DNA of 64,000 nucleotides from Actinobacillus capsulatus DSM 19761 (GTDB lineage Bacteria; Pseudomonadota; Gammaproteobacteria; Enterobacterales; Pasteurellaceae): NCBI RefSeq assembly GCF_000374285.1, contig NZ_KB893931.1, positions 62,001 to 126,000 of the forward strand, read 5' to 3'. Shown piece by piece: positions 40,919 to 50,142 of this stretch (position 1 is its first letter; each line of letters starts with the position of its first letter). The notes under the pieces were generated by a model. It saw only the letters and a program-made list of their open reading frames with translations, ran no database searches and was not told where the DNA came from. The position numbers and the translations under genes were made by a program.

Positions 40919-41352
40919 TGATCTGCACACCAAAAGTTAGGCTAACAACCAACTGATTAAGATGCAGATTTTATGACAAAATATAACCAATCTTTCAAAC
41001 AAAGCGATCGGGTTTTATCTTCAAAGTGACAAAGCTTGCTGATACAAGACTAATATTACATTCCGCACAAAGTTTACAATATCAGTAAGACCATCAAGCG
41101 ATATTAGTCACAAACAGCATTGTGCAAAGCATGTAGAAAAAAAGAAATTACTTGGATAATGAACCTATGGAGAACTTTTTTAGGTGATTGAAAACCGAAT
41201 ATTATTTGAGCAGATGGTTTAACACTTTTTCCGAACTTAAACAAATAATTGACGAGTACATTCATTACGACAACAATGAACAGATTCAAACGAAATTAAA
41301 AGGACTGAGCCCTGTAGAATACAGGACGTGGACTTTGCCTAACTTTTTAGGA
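40919..41352 (+). mobile_element. Degenerate, internally deleted IS3-family element
   Basis: The ends match as inverted repeats (AAAAGTTAGGC at 40932-40942 and GCCTAACTTTTT at 41337-41348). Near the left end is an OrfA-like start, MTKYNQSFKQ, with its frame soon lost. Near the right end are pieces of an OrfB transposase: MENFFR, a TGA at 41185-41187, then LKTEYYL and DEYIHYDNNEQIQTKLKGLSPVEYR (to about 41325). Only about 430 bp remain of a usual 1.2-1.4 kb, so it is immobile. It sits between the broken transferase gene and the tonB promoter. Confidence 0.78.
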
Positions 41353-41462
41353 ACAAATCAAAATCTTACCTCTTTTCTCATCCACTTAAATTGTACTCTT
41401 TTTGTTCTTTTGTAAATTAAAACTAAAAATATTTACAAATAGTTTTTTTATGGATATATTAT

Positions 41463-41481
41463 GAGAATTATTATCAATTGC
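41463..41481. promoter_or_regulatory. Fur-like box upstream of tonB
   Basis: GAGAATTATTATCAATTGC matches the 19-bp Fur consensus at 13 of 19 positions and lies 10 nt upstream of the tonB start. Iron repression of the transferrin operon is inferred. Confidence 0.6.
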
Positions 41482-41491
41482 AATCTATCCA

Positions 41492-42334
41492 ATGTTTCCT
41501 TTATCTATCCCATTCACCTTAAGTGGATTTATTCTTTTTATTGTGGCGGTTTGCCACGCAGCTCTCTTGCTGTGGCTAGCCATTGATCGTTCGCCATCTT
41601 TAACTGTTACCTCGTTCCAAGGTTCAATTCAGATGGTGGAAGTGAAATTAGGCTCTGCCAAATCTCAAGTCGAAGTTTCGTCTCCGCCTCCTGTAATTAA
41701 AGAACCAGCTCCTGTAATGGACTCCCCTCCACCTGAATCAGGAGCGGAGGTCATTACAACAGTGAAATCTCCCCTCCCTAAGGCGGATTTTATTCTTAAA
41801 CCAGCTCCCAAATTAGCTCAAGAAAAGCCAAAACCTGTAGTGCATAAGTCAGAAAAAATTAAAACAGCAAAAATAGCTAAGGTAGAAAATAAGCAGGCAA
41901 AAAAGAGAGACAAACCAGCCTCTTACAGCTCTACAGCTCATTCTGGAGAGAAACGCGGCATAGCCAATGCTTCTCCAAATGCCTTTCAAGAAGAGGGAAA
42001 TCCATTAGGAAAAGCTGGGAGCAACTCGGCTCAAGGCAATAGCCACGTCAATGCTTCACTAGGGGCAGGCTATGGACAAACCTTAACAGGCCGTTGTTCG
42101 GAGCTTTCTGATGAAGCTGATGATCAAGGCAGTGTTCAAGTTTTAGTTTCGCTGGCTCCAACGGGACAAGCGACACAGGTTAATCTCTTATCTTCATCAG
42201 GGATTAAGCGATTGGATAATCAGGCAAAACGCATTGCCCAAGCCCATACCTATAGCCCAGCTCGGATCAATGGTAAAGCGGTGGAAGGCAATGTACGTTT
42301 TACCATTCATTTTAAATGCGGTGCTTCGGCATAA
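41492..42334 (+). CDS. tonB: TonB energy transducer of the transferrin operon
   Basis: Couples the inner-membrane proton motive force to outer-membrane receptors. The 280-residue product has an N-terminal anchor helix (GFILFIVAVCHAALLLWLAI), a long Pro/Lys-rich periplasmic spacer (about 60-140) and a C-terminal TonB domain (VQVLVSLAPTGQATQVNLLSSSG, VRFTIHF). It is the first gene of tonB-exbB-exbD-tbpB-tbpA, the arrangement known for A. pleuropneumoniae. No good SD precedes ATG 41492. An upstream Fur-like box suggests iron control. Confidence 0.92.
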   Translation: MFPLSIPFTLSGFILFIVAVCHAALLLWLAIDRSPSLTVTSFQGSIQMVEVKLGSAKSQVEVSSPPPVIKEPAPVMDSPPPESGAEVITTVKSPLPKADFILKPAPKLAQEKPKPVVHKSEKIKTAKIAKVENKQAKKRDKPASYSSTAHSGEKRGIANASPNAFQEEGNPLGKAGSNSAQGNSHVNASLGAGYGQTLTGRCSELSDEADDQGSVQVLVSLAPTGQATQVNLLSSSGIKRLDNQAKRIAQAHTYSPARINGKAVEGNVRFTIHFKCGASA

Positions 42335-42352
42335 TTTTTTGGAGGTCAATGA

Positions 42353-43027
42353 ATGAACTTAACCCAACTACTCGCACAACAAGATCTTGTGCTAACCATT
42401 TCTTTTTCAATTTTGGTGATGATGAGCGTCCTCTCTTGGTCGATTATTATCATTCAATTGCTTCGCCAATTTTACGTGAAAAGACGAAATCAACAGACCC
42501 TTGCCCAATTTTGGCAATCGGGGTCTTTAGCTGAAATGGTGGAAACCAATCAGCACGACCATTCGGCAGTTGCAATTGTGCTGAAAGAGGTTTGGCAATC
42601 CTATTTAATCTATCAGCAAAAGTATTACCCGACTTTAGGCGGTTTGAAAAATCAACTGACCGCTAAAGATTACTTTACTTTGATTATTCGCAATGCCACC
42701 AGCAAGGTTTTACGCCGTTTTGATCAAGGCTTAGTGGCATTAGCCTCAATTGGCTCAGTCGCCCCTTTTATTGGCTTATTTGGCACAGTTTGGGGGATTT
42801 TCAATGCTTTAATGGATATCAGCCAGCAAGGGCAAGTGAGCATTGCCACCGTTTCTGCCCCAATTGGTGAGGCGTTGATTGCCACTGCGTTAGGGCTTTT
42901 TGTAGCGATCCCTGCGGTGCTAGCGTATAACGCTATCACTCGCCTTAATCGCACTCTTTCACAAGATTTGGACGCTTTCGCTCACGATCTTTACATTCAG
43001 CTACTCAATCTTTCAGGAGAAAAATAA
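42353..43027 (+). CDS. exbB: Biopolymer transport protein ExbB
   Basis: Proton-channel scaffold of the TonB motor. The 224 residues have three membrane segments: near the N-terminus (LVLTISFSILVMMSVLSWSIIII), then a MotA/TolQ/ExbB domain with GSVAPFIGLFGTVWGIFNAL and EALIATALGLFVAIPAVLAYN. The start has GGAGGT nearby. Its stop codon overlaps the exbD start by one base (TAATG), showing translational coupling. Confidence 0.96.
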   Translation: MNLTQLLAQQDLVLTISFSILVMMSVLSWSIIIIQLLRQFYVKRRNQQTLAQFWQSGSLAEMVETNQHDHSAVAIVLKEVWQSYLIYQQKYYPTLGGLKNQLTAKDYFTLIIRNATSKVLRRFDQGLVALASIGSVAPFIGLFGTVWGIFNALMDISQQGQVSIATVSAPIGEALIATALGLFVAIPAVLAYNAITRLNRTLSQDLDAFAHDLYIQLLNLSGEK

Positions 43028-43431
43028 TGGCGTTTGGTAATTTTGATTCATCCCAAGAGAGTGTGATGTCGGAAATCAACGTTACGCCTTTAGTCGATGT
43101 AATGTTGGTGTTACTGATTATTTTTATGATCACAATGCCGATTTTAACCAACTCGATCCCACTCGAATTGCCCACAGCGAATGTGGAAAAACAGGCCGTT
43201 CAACCAAGCATTTTGCAAATTGCGATCAATCAAGAGGGATTTTATTTAAACAATCAGCCGATTCAAATCGAACAACTCGCGGTACGATTTGAACAGGCTT
43301 TTACCGAAAATCAAGAAACCGTGGTAGCCATTTCTGCAGATGTGGCGGTCGAATATCGACATATTGCTAAAGTATTAGAATTAGCCCAAAACGCAGGCTT
43401 GAAAAAAATCGGCTTCATTACCCAACCTTAG
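43027..43431 (+). CDS. exbD: Biopolymer transport protein ExbD
   Basis: Proton-conducting partner of ExbB. The 134 residues have one membrane helix carrying the essential Asp (INVTPLVDVMLVLLIIFMIT) and a small periplasmic domain ending KKIGFITQP. Overlaps exbB by one base and is followed after 21 nt by tbpB, so all are one operon. Confidence 0.96.
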   Translation: MAFGNFDSSQESVMSEINVTPLVDVMLVLLIIFMITMPILTNSIPLELPTANVEKQAVQPSILQIAINQEGFYLNNQPIQIEQLAVRFEQAFTENQETVVAISADVAVEYRHIAKVLELAQNAGLKKIGFITQP

Positions 43432-43452
43432 TCATCATTTTAAGGAGACAAT

Positions 43453-45168
43453 ATGACTTTTCCACTCAAACGTAGTGTTTTATTCTCGCTATCCTTGACC
43501 CTCTCCGCCTGCTCGGGAGGCAGTTTTGAAACCAAAGACGTGAAAGTCGATAACGATCCCAAACCTGCCCCGAAAGTTTGGAAAGACGAAACTAGTCAAC
43601 CTCGTCAAACGCCCAAGCAGGTAGAAGGCATTATGCAACCTGCCCTCGGCTATGAAATGGCTATTCCTCGCCGTAATGTTTCGCCGTTTGACAAAGACGG
43701 CAATAGAATTCCTGACGGTAAACACGCCGAAGAAGAGGTCGCACTTTCGGCGGATAATGTCAAAGCGATTGCTGGCGATCCGAAGCAAATTCCTCATCAA
43801 GATGAAATGCCAAGCGACTACTATGCATCCCTTAAAGATAAAGCAAATAATTTTGAATTTGTCCACGCAGGTTATGTTTATGATCCTGCTTCTCGTTTAA
43901 TAGAACGAAATAATGGCAAAATAACCACCTTCCGCCAAGGAGCAAATGGCTATGTGTATTATCAAGGTGTAAATCCTGCCACCGAATTGCCCGTTGGCAA
44001 AACCGCGACTTACCAAGGCACTTGGGCGTATGTCACCGATGCAAAACGTGGGCGCGAAGGTAGAGAGCTAGGTTTCGATGATAGCCGTGCTACGGATCGT
44101 TATGGTGCAGTGTCATCAATGGCGGATGTGGAAAGTCAGCAAAGTGAATTTCAAGCGGATTTCGCCAATAAAAAACTGACCGGGACACTTAAAGAAACGT
44201 TGCGAGTAACCGAAGTCCAAAAAAATAAAGAAAAAGTGCGTTATACGCTGGAAGCAGATATTGTCGGCAATCGTTTTCGAGGCAGTGCCAAAGCCGCTCA
44301 ACCCGATGATTCGATTTTTGGCAGTAGCTCTTCCCTGCTAGAAGGCGGATTTTATGGTGTTCAAGCACAAGAATTAGGCGGAAAATTCCTTGCCAATGAC
44401 AATAGTTTATTTGCGGTATTTTCGGGTAAACAAAGTAATGTTGTGCCAACAGAAACCGTATTTGATGCGAAAATCATCAATCAACAATCGCCGAAATCTA
44501 CCCCACAGAATCTGACCACTTTCGGTGATGTAACCACTTTATTGGTCGATAACCAAAAAATCCCTCTCTATCCTAACGAGAAAGGTTTTGTCATGAAGAC
44601 GACAAGCGGTCAGATCCAAGCAAATATTTGCTGTCACAATTTAGACAATGTGCGATTCGGTACACTATATCAAAACAGAAATATGCAATATTTTTTGCAA
44701 GGTGAACGTACACCGACAGCAAATATTCCTCAAGCAGGGCAAGCCTATTATCAAGGCACTTGGGACGCTTATATTTCAGGCAAATCGGAATGGAGTACTT
44801 CAGCCAGCAATGCTGAGACGGGAAGCAAGGCACAATTTAACGTGGATTTTGCCAATAAAACTATTGAAGGCAAATTAATTGGTGAAGATCGCCTTTTCCC
44901 AACCTTTACTATCAATGGCAAACTAGAAAAAAATGGCTTTGTCGGTGAAGCAAAAACAGGTACCAAGGGTTTTAGCTTAGATCCACAAAACACCCATGAT
45001 ACTCAAATTGTCCATATTAAAAGTGAAGTTAAAGGTGGCTTTTATGGCGACAAAGCTCAAGAGTTAGGCGGTGCTTTTTCAGGCATTCACTCTGGCTATG
45101 AAAACATAAATAAAGAGATTAACTTTGGTGTCGTCTTCGGGGCGAAACGTCAAGTTAAAAATCAATAA
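43453..45168 (+). CDS. tbpB: Transferrin-binding protein B (lipoprotein)
   Basis: Surface lipoprotein that captures iron-loaded host transferrin and passes it to TbpA. The 571-residue protein starts with a signal peptide and lipobox LTLSACSGG (Cys about 20). The bilobed structure is visible as repeated motifs: GYVYYQGVNPATELPVGKTATYQGTWAYVTD in the N lobe and GQAYYQGTWDAYISG in the C lobe, each followed by FANKxxxGxL and a GGFYGxxAQELGG handle. SD AAGGAG precedes it. TbpB sequence is highly variable between strains and host-specific for pig transferrin in this species. A USS copy lies inside the gene near 44604. Confidence 0.95.
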   Translation: MTFPLKRSVLFSLSLTLSACSGGSFETKDVKVDNDPKPAPKVWKDETSQPRQTPKQVEGIMQPALGYEMAIPRRNVSPFDKDGNRIPDGKHAEEEVALSADNVKAIAGDPKQIPHQDEMPSDYYASLKDKANNFEFVHAGYVYDPASRLIERNNGKITTFRQGANGYVYYQGVNPATELPVGKTATYQGTWAYVTDAKRGREGRELGFDDSRATDRYGAVSSMADVESQQSEFQADFANKKLTGTLKETLRVTEVQKNKEKVRYTLEADIVGNRFRGSAKAAQPDDSIFGSSSSLLEGGFYGVQAQELGGKFLANDNSLFAVFSGKQSNVVPTETVFDAKIINQQSPKSTPQNLTTFGDVTTLLVDNQKIPLYPNEKGFVMKTTSGQIQANICCHNLDNVRFGTLYQNRNMQYFLQGERTPTANIPQAGQAYYQGTWDAYISGKSEWSTSASNAETGSKAQFNVDFANKTIEGKLIGEDRLFPTFTINGKLEKNGFVGEAKTGTKGFSLDPQNTHDTQIVHIKSEVKGGFYGDKAQELGGAFSGIHSGYENINKEINFGVVFGAKRQVKNQ

Positions 45169-45179
45169 AAGGAGACAAA

Positions 45180-48005
45180 ATGCGTACTACTTCCCCAACA
45201 TTTAAAATCAATGCGATCAGCCTCGCATTGGTTATCCTCATTATACCCACTGCCTTCGCTGAAACATCAGCGGAGACGGCTGTGCAATTAAATGATGTGG
45301 TCATTAAAGGTCAAAAGAAAGTCACTCGCAAAAGTAATGAAGTGACAGGGCTAGGCAAAGTAGTGAAAACAACCGCTTCATTGAATAAGGAGCAAGTGCT
45401 GAATATCCGTGATCTTACCCGTTACGATCCAGGGATTTCCGTGGTGGAACAGGGGCGAGGAGCGAGTTCAGGCTATGCGATTCGTGGGGTGGATCGCAAT
45501 CGTGTCGCCCTCTTAGTGGACAATTTGCCACAAATTCAATCTTACCTTATTCAAGGGGTAAATAGCGGAAGCGGGGCAATCAATGAAATAGAATACGAAA
45601 ATGTGCGCGCGATTGAATTAAGCAAAGGTGCAAGCTCAGCGGAATATGGAAACGGTGCCTTAGGGGGAGCGATTGGTTTCCGTACCAAAGAGGTTGATGA
45701 TTTCTTAATCAAAGATAAAAACTGGGGACTCACCAGCAAAAGTGCCTATAGCACTAAAAATCGCCAGTTCACCCAATCACTTGGCTTTGCCACTCGCCAG
45801 CAAGGTTTTGAAGCTTTGGTACAATACACTCATCGCACAGGGCGAGAAACTCAGGTGCATAAAGATGCGGATAAAAGCACTCGCTATGAAATTACCCGCC
45901 TCTCTGCATACCCTCATCTCTACGATTTCCGAGGTGAACCTAATCTCAAAAATAGTGGCAGTTGGTTTATCGTAGAAGATGAATGTCCAAGCCTCAACTG
46001 CAACGCAAAATCGACCTCACAACCTACGACTAACCAGTTCCCCTATGATCGTACCGTCAATGGTTATGAGCCTTATACGCCCGAAGAACAAGCGGAAGCC
46101 AAACGCTTGATCCACCCAACCGAAAAGGTGAGTGCCAAAGATTACACAGGAGAGGACCGCGTGTTGCCGAATCCAATGCGTTACCGTACCCATTCGTGGT
46201 TAGTTAAATTGGGCTATCAGTTTTCACCACAACATTATGTGGGAGCGGTGTTAGAAGATACTCGTCAAGGCTATGATATACGTGATATGAGTATGCCTAC
46301 GTATTATTTAGGGGCGGATCGCAATAGCAAGCAAATACGTGCAACCAATCGAGGACTTTACTCTGGGCAAAATTACGGTGAGGGGATCGTTTTCGATAAG
46401 GCTGCACTCAATTGGTCTCGCACCCAATTTTTTGATGAACGGCATCAGAAAGTGCGAAAAGGGCTACTTTACCGTTTTTCGCCAGAAAGCCACCGCTTGT
46501 TCGATAATCTTTCGCTATCCTATGACGAACAGCAAATTCAACTGGATAGTCAGCTGAAAAAATTGCACTGCTCGCCTTATCCAACCGCAGATAAAAATTG
46601 CCAAGCGACCTTAGATAAACCTTGGAGCTACACCCATTCCGAGAAAAATCGCTATCAAGAAAAACATCGTCTTGTTCAGCTTCAATTTGATAAAAAAGCT
46701 AAAACAGGCTCGATCACGCATCAATTAAGCGGTCAGTTCGGGGCTGATTTTTTCAATTCAACCTTAACTCGTCGCGAGCGTCTCAGCCAATATGTGCAAC
46801 AAAAATGGACATTACTTGATCGCAATGTGCGAGGTGAAAACAAATTAGGGCGAGGTAATTTTGATGATCCTTATCTTTATCGAAAAGAAAAGCCTGAATT
46901 GATCACGGAAAATGGCTGTGATGACCAAAGTGAAGGACCTTGGAATTGCGGACAACGTAAAATCACAGGGCGGAACACGTTTATTGCCTTGCAAGATAAA
47001 ATTAAAGTAAACCCATATTTGGAATTAGGCTTAGGCGGACGCTATGACCACTATCGTTCACGTTCTAACGATCAATGGACTGCCAGCAAAACCTACAAAA
47101 ATTTCTCGTGGAATGCAGGCGTGGTAGTTAAACCAACCTCACAAATCAGCCTCGCCTATCGAGCCTCGACAGGCTTTAGAGTGCCAAGTTTCCAAGAGAT
47201 GTTTGGCTTCCGTGTGCCAGGTTATTCCAAATCCGATGCAGCGGAATATCAAAAACAATACGGTAAATATCCATATCAGCCGACTGATGTTGCCCCTGAA
47301 AAATCCTTTAACCAAGAAGTCGGAATTGGCTTTAAAGGTGATTGGGGAACCTTGGAAGCCAGTTATTTCCAAAATAATTACAAAGGCTTAATTGCTTTGG
47401 CGAGAAAGGCGGAACAGTCATTCTCTCTCGGCTATCACAATGTACAAGATGTCAAATTGCAAGGCTACAATCTGATCGGAAAACTTGACTGGAACGGCAT
47501 TTGGGATAAATTACCTGAAGGCTTATATTCTACCCTCGCTTATAACCGTGTTAAGCCTACACGTATTGATAACCGAGCAGGCTTCACTAGCATTGATACC
47601 TACTTACTTGATGCAATCCAGCCCTCGCGTTATATCCTTGGCTTAGGCTACAACGATCCTGATGAACGTTGGGGGATTAATGCGATGATGACTTATTCAA
47701 AAGGAAAAGATCCTAATGAATTAATCGGAAAATCGACCCACGGTAAGCGTGTGTACAATATCAGTGCCACCTCAAAAGCTAGCCGTAGCTGGCAAATTGT
47801 GGATCTGGCTGGCTATGCCAAATTCAACAAAAATATTACGCTTCGAGCAGGCATTTATAACCTGTTCAATCACCGCTATGTAACGTGGGAATCACTCCGT
47901 CAATCTTCAACCAATGCAGTGCATCAGCAACGTAATGTTGGCAATTACGCACGCTACGCAGCCCCTGGGCGAAACTACACCCTTTCGCTTGAAATGAAGT
48001 TCTAA
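45180..48005 (+). CDS. tbpA: Transferrin-binding protein A (TonB-dependent receptor)
   Basis: Outer-membrane receptor that strips iron from transferrin and imports it using TonB energy. The 941 residues comprise a signal peptide (ending PTAFA), a TonB box region (VQLNDVVIKGQKK), a plug (LNIRDLTRYDPGISVVEQGRGASSGYAIRGVDRNRVALLVD) and a 22-strand barrel ending in YTLSLEMKF with terminal Phe. Long extracellular loops with Cys pairs (ECPSLNC; HCSPYPTADKNC) are seen. Last gene of the operon; SD AAGGAG. Confidence 0.97.
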   Translation: MRTTSPTFKINAISLALVILIIPTAFAETSAETAVQLNDVVIKGQKKVTRKSNEVTGLGKVVKTTASLNKEQVLNIRDLTRYDPGISVVEQGRGASSGYAIRGVDRNRVALLVDNLPQIQSYLIQGVNSGSGAINEIEYENVRAIELSKGASSAEYGNGALGGAIGFRTKEVDDFLIKDKNWGLTSKSAYSTKNRQFTQSLGFATRQQGFEALVQYTHRTGRETQVHKDADKSTRYEITRLSAYPHLYDFRGEPNLKNSGSWFIVEDECPSLNCNAKSTSQPTTNQFPYDRTVNGYEPYTPEEQAEAKRLIHPTEKVSAKDYTGEDRVLPNPMRYRTHSWLVKLGYQFSPQHYVGAVLEDTRQGYDIRDMSMPTYYLGADRNSKQIRATNRGLYSGQNYGEGIVFDKAALNWSRTQFFDERHQKVRKGLLYRFSPESHRLFDNLSLSYDEQQIQLDSQLKKLHCSPYPTADKNCQATLDKPWSYTHSEKNRYQEKHRLVQLQFDKKAKTGSITHQLSGQFGADFFNSTLTRRERLSQYVQQKWTLLDRNVRGENKLGRGNFDDPYLYRKEKPELITENGCDDQSEGPWNCGQRKITGRNTFIALQDKIKVNPYLELGLGGRYDHYRSRSNDQWTASKTYKNFSWNAGVVVKPTSQISLAYRASTGFRVPSFQEMFGFRVPGYSKSDAAEYQKQYGKYPYQPTDVAPEKSFNQEVGIGFKGDWGTLEASYFQNNYKGLIALARKAEQSFSLGYHNVQDVKLQGYNLIGKLDWNGIWDKLPEGLYSTLAYNRVKPTRIDNRAGFTSIDTYLLDAIQPSRYILGLGYNDPDERWGINAMMTYSKGKDPNELIGKSTHGKRVYNISATSKASRSWQIVDLAGYAKFNKNITLRAGIYNLFNHRYVTWESLRQSSTNAVHQQRNVGNYARYAAPGRNYTLSLEMKF

Positions 48006-48011
48006 GAATAC

Positions 48012-48038
48012 CTGCTACACTGATAATCCGTGTAGCAG
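48012..48038 (+). terminator. Hairpin after tbpA
   Basis: CTGCTACAC and GTGTAGCAG form a 9-bp perfect stem 7 nt after the tbpA stop codon. No T-run follows, so it may be an RNA-stabilising hairpin more than a terminator. Confidence 0.5.
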
Positions 48039-48172
48039 TGAACAAATCTTAAAAGGTATATACATTTCCATCAATTACGTGCTATGGAAGACATGGAATT
48101 TTAAAAGATATGTTAAACATACTGACAAGATCAAATATTAGTCCTATATGCCTATTTATTTCTTAATATACA

Positions 48173-48198
48173 AAAAAGCAGGCTTTCGCCTGCTTTTC
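48173..48198. terminator. Bidirectional terminator between tbpA and tsf
   Basis: AAAAAAGCAGGC-TTTC-GCCTGCTTTT with As on one side and Ts on the other terminates tsf on the minus strand and could stop read-through from tbpA. Confidence 0.88.
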
Positions 48199-48215
48199 TT
48201 GTCTCATAATGAATA

Positions 48216-49067
48216 TTAAGCATTACCGCCACTGATTTTAGCAACTTCCGCTGCGAAATCTTCTTCCACTTTCTCGATACCTTCACCCACTTCTAAACGA
48301 ATGAAGTTGGATACAGAGGTGTTTACTGATTTTAAGTACACACCTACGGTTTGTGATGGATCCATTACAAATGGCTGACCGGTTAATGAAACTTCACCGG
48401 TAAATTTGGCCATACGACCTTCAACCATTTTCTCTGCGATTTCTTTTGGTTTGCCAGAGTTCATCGCGATTTCGATTTGAATTTCACGCTCTTTAGCAAC
48501 AACATCTGCAGAAACATCTTCAGGGTTTACAAACTCAGGTTTGCTTGCTGCAACGTGCATTGCCACTTTACGTAATTCTTCTTCAGAACCTTCACCTGCA
48601 ACTAACACACCGATTTTCGCACCGTGTAAGTATTGTGCAATTACGTTACCGTCTAAGTATTGAACACGACGGATATTCATGTTCTCACCGATTTTAGCAA
48701 CTAATGCAACACGTTTTTCTTCAAATTGTGCCGCTAATGCTTCAATTGCGATGCCTTTATTTGCTGCTGCGTAATCAACAACTTCGTTTGCTAATTCTAA
48801 GAAACCAGCATCTTTTGCTACGAAGTCAGTTTGGCAGTTCATTTCAACTAACACACCGAAACCGTTAGCAACGCGAGCTAAGATAACACCTTCAGCTGCC
48901 ACGTTACCTGCTTTTTTAGCCGCTTTAGCTTGACCTGATTTACGCATGTTGTCGATTGCTAATTCGATATCACCATTTGCTTCAACTAACGCTTTTTTAC
49001 ATTCCATCATACCTGCGCCAGTACGTTCACGAAGTTCTTTTACGAGTGATGCTGTGATTTCAGCCAT
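48216..49067 (-). CDS. tsf: Elongation factor Ts
   Basis: Nucleotide-exchange factor for EF-Tu. ATG 49067 gives 283 residues beginning [21 protein letters not shown], and has AGAGGAA upstream; the open frame to 49133 is not used. Family segments [19 protein letters not shown] and [14 protein letters not shown] are present. It lies 96 nt downstream of rpsB in the classical rpsB-tsf operon. Confidence 0.97.
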   Translation of the reverse strand: MAEITASLVKELRERTGAGMMECKKALVEANGDIELAIDNMRKSGQAKAAKKAGNVAAEGVILARVANGFGVLVEMNCQTDFVAKDAGFLELANEVVDYAAANKGIAIEALAAQFEEKRVALVAKIGENMNIRRVQYLDGNVIAQYLHGAKIGVLVAGEGSEEELRKVAMHVAASKPEFVNPEDVSADVVAKEREIQIEIAMNSGKPKEIAEKMVEGRMAKFTGEVSLTGQPFVMDPSQTVGVYLKSVNTSVSNFIRLEVGEGIEKVEEDFAAEVAKISGGNA

Positions 49068-49163
49068 TTTGTATTCCTCTAAGGTTGAATTAGATAAGAA
49101 AAGCAGGGGGATAAAAAATCGCCCCTGCTCCAAAGTGATCTAAGGGCTATGCCTTAATAACGA

Positions 49164-49880
49164 TTATTCAGCTGTCGCTTCTAACTCAGCTTCAACGTTT
49201 GAACCACGACCTTCTTTAACTGCCGCTGATGCTGCATCTAAGTAAAGTTGGATTGCACGTGTTGCGTCATCGTTACCAGGGATGATGTAGTTAACACCGT
49301 CTGGCGTAGAGTTTGTATCAACGATAGCAAATACCGGAATACCTAAGTTGTTTGCTTCTTTGATTGCGATATGTTCGTGATCAGCACCGATTACGAAAAT
49401 TGCATCCGGAAGACCAGCCATATCTTTGATACCGCCTAAGCTTAACTCTAATTTTTCTAACTCACGAGTACGCATTAACGCTTCTTTTTTAGTGATTTTG
49501 TCAAAAGTACCGTCTTGAGTTTGAGCTTCTAAATCTTTTAAACGTTTGATTGATTGACGTACTGTTTTCCAGTTAGTCAACATACCACCTAACCAACGGT
49601 GGTTTACGTAGAATTGTTGGCAATCTACTGCTGCTGCTTTAACTGCTTCAGACGCTGCACGTTTTGTACCAACGAATAAAATTTTACCGTTGTTGCTTGA
49701 AATGCGAGTTAATTCCGCTAAAGCTTCGTTGAATAAAGGTAAAGTTTTTTCTAAGTTGATTACGTGAACACCGTTACGTGCGCCGAAAATGAATGGTTTC
49801 ATTTTTGGGTTCCAGTAACGAGTTTGGTGACCATAGTGAACGCCCGCATTAAGCATATCGCGCATAGAAACTTGTGCCAT
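49164..49880 (-). CDS. rpsB: 30S ribosomal protein S2
   Basis: Small-subunit ribosomal protein, 238 residues, beginning [33 protein letters not shown] and including [19 protein letters not shown] and [24 protein letters not shown]. The C-terminus is Glu/Ala-rich. SD AAGGAAA lies upstream. The leader has a pairing that fits S2 autoregulation. tsf follows. Confidence 0.97.
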   Translation of the reverse strand: MAQVSMRDMLNAGVHYGHQTRYWNPKMKPFIFGARNGVHVINLEKTLPLFNEALAELTRISSNNGKILFVGTKRAASEAVKAAAVDCQQFYVNHRWLGGMLTNWKTVRQSIKRLKDLEAQTQDGTFDKITKKEALMRTRELEKLELSLGGIKDMAGLPDAIFVIGADHEHIAIKEANNLGIPVFAIVDTNSTPDGVNYIIPGNDDATRAIQLYLDAASAAVKEGRGSNVEAELEATAE

Positions 49881-49929
49881 AAGAATTTTCCTTAAATGTT
49901 GTTTGCTTTGTCACTTATGAAAGACAAAG

Positions 49930-49982
49930 CGGGGTTTAGCCTCCACATATCCTAATAAATCAACTACTTACGTAGCACCCCG
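49930..49982 (-). promoter_or_regulatory. Possible S2 autoregulatory leader of rpsB
   Basis: On the minus strand CGGGGT (49982-49977) can pair with ACCCCG (49935-49930), around a conserved-looking GGAGGCTAAACCCC segment about 50 nt before the start codon. rpsB leaders of gammaproteobacteria contain an S2-binding pseudoknot at such a place. I could not align it to the model. Confidence 0.45.
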
Positions 49983-50142
49983 ATCATTAGCTTGCAATAT
50001 GTGTGTGTTTTAGTGTTAAAAATAAATGTGAATGTTTCTCGCCCAAAATTCTTCAGACAAAAAACGGGGCGAATTATGCCAAAAAACGGACAAAATTGCC
50101 AGCAGTTTTTTGCAAAAATACCGGCAAATTTCACCGCTTGTA

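Noticed and set aside
41188-41415. Free-standing 75-codon gene
   Set aside because: It is the tail of the decayed IS3 OrfB transposase, reading on past the element's right end.
49068-49133. N-terminal extension of EF-Ts
   Set aside because: Lies in the rpsB-tsf spacer; ATG 49067 has the SD and the family start.
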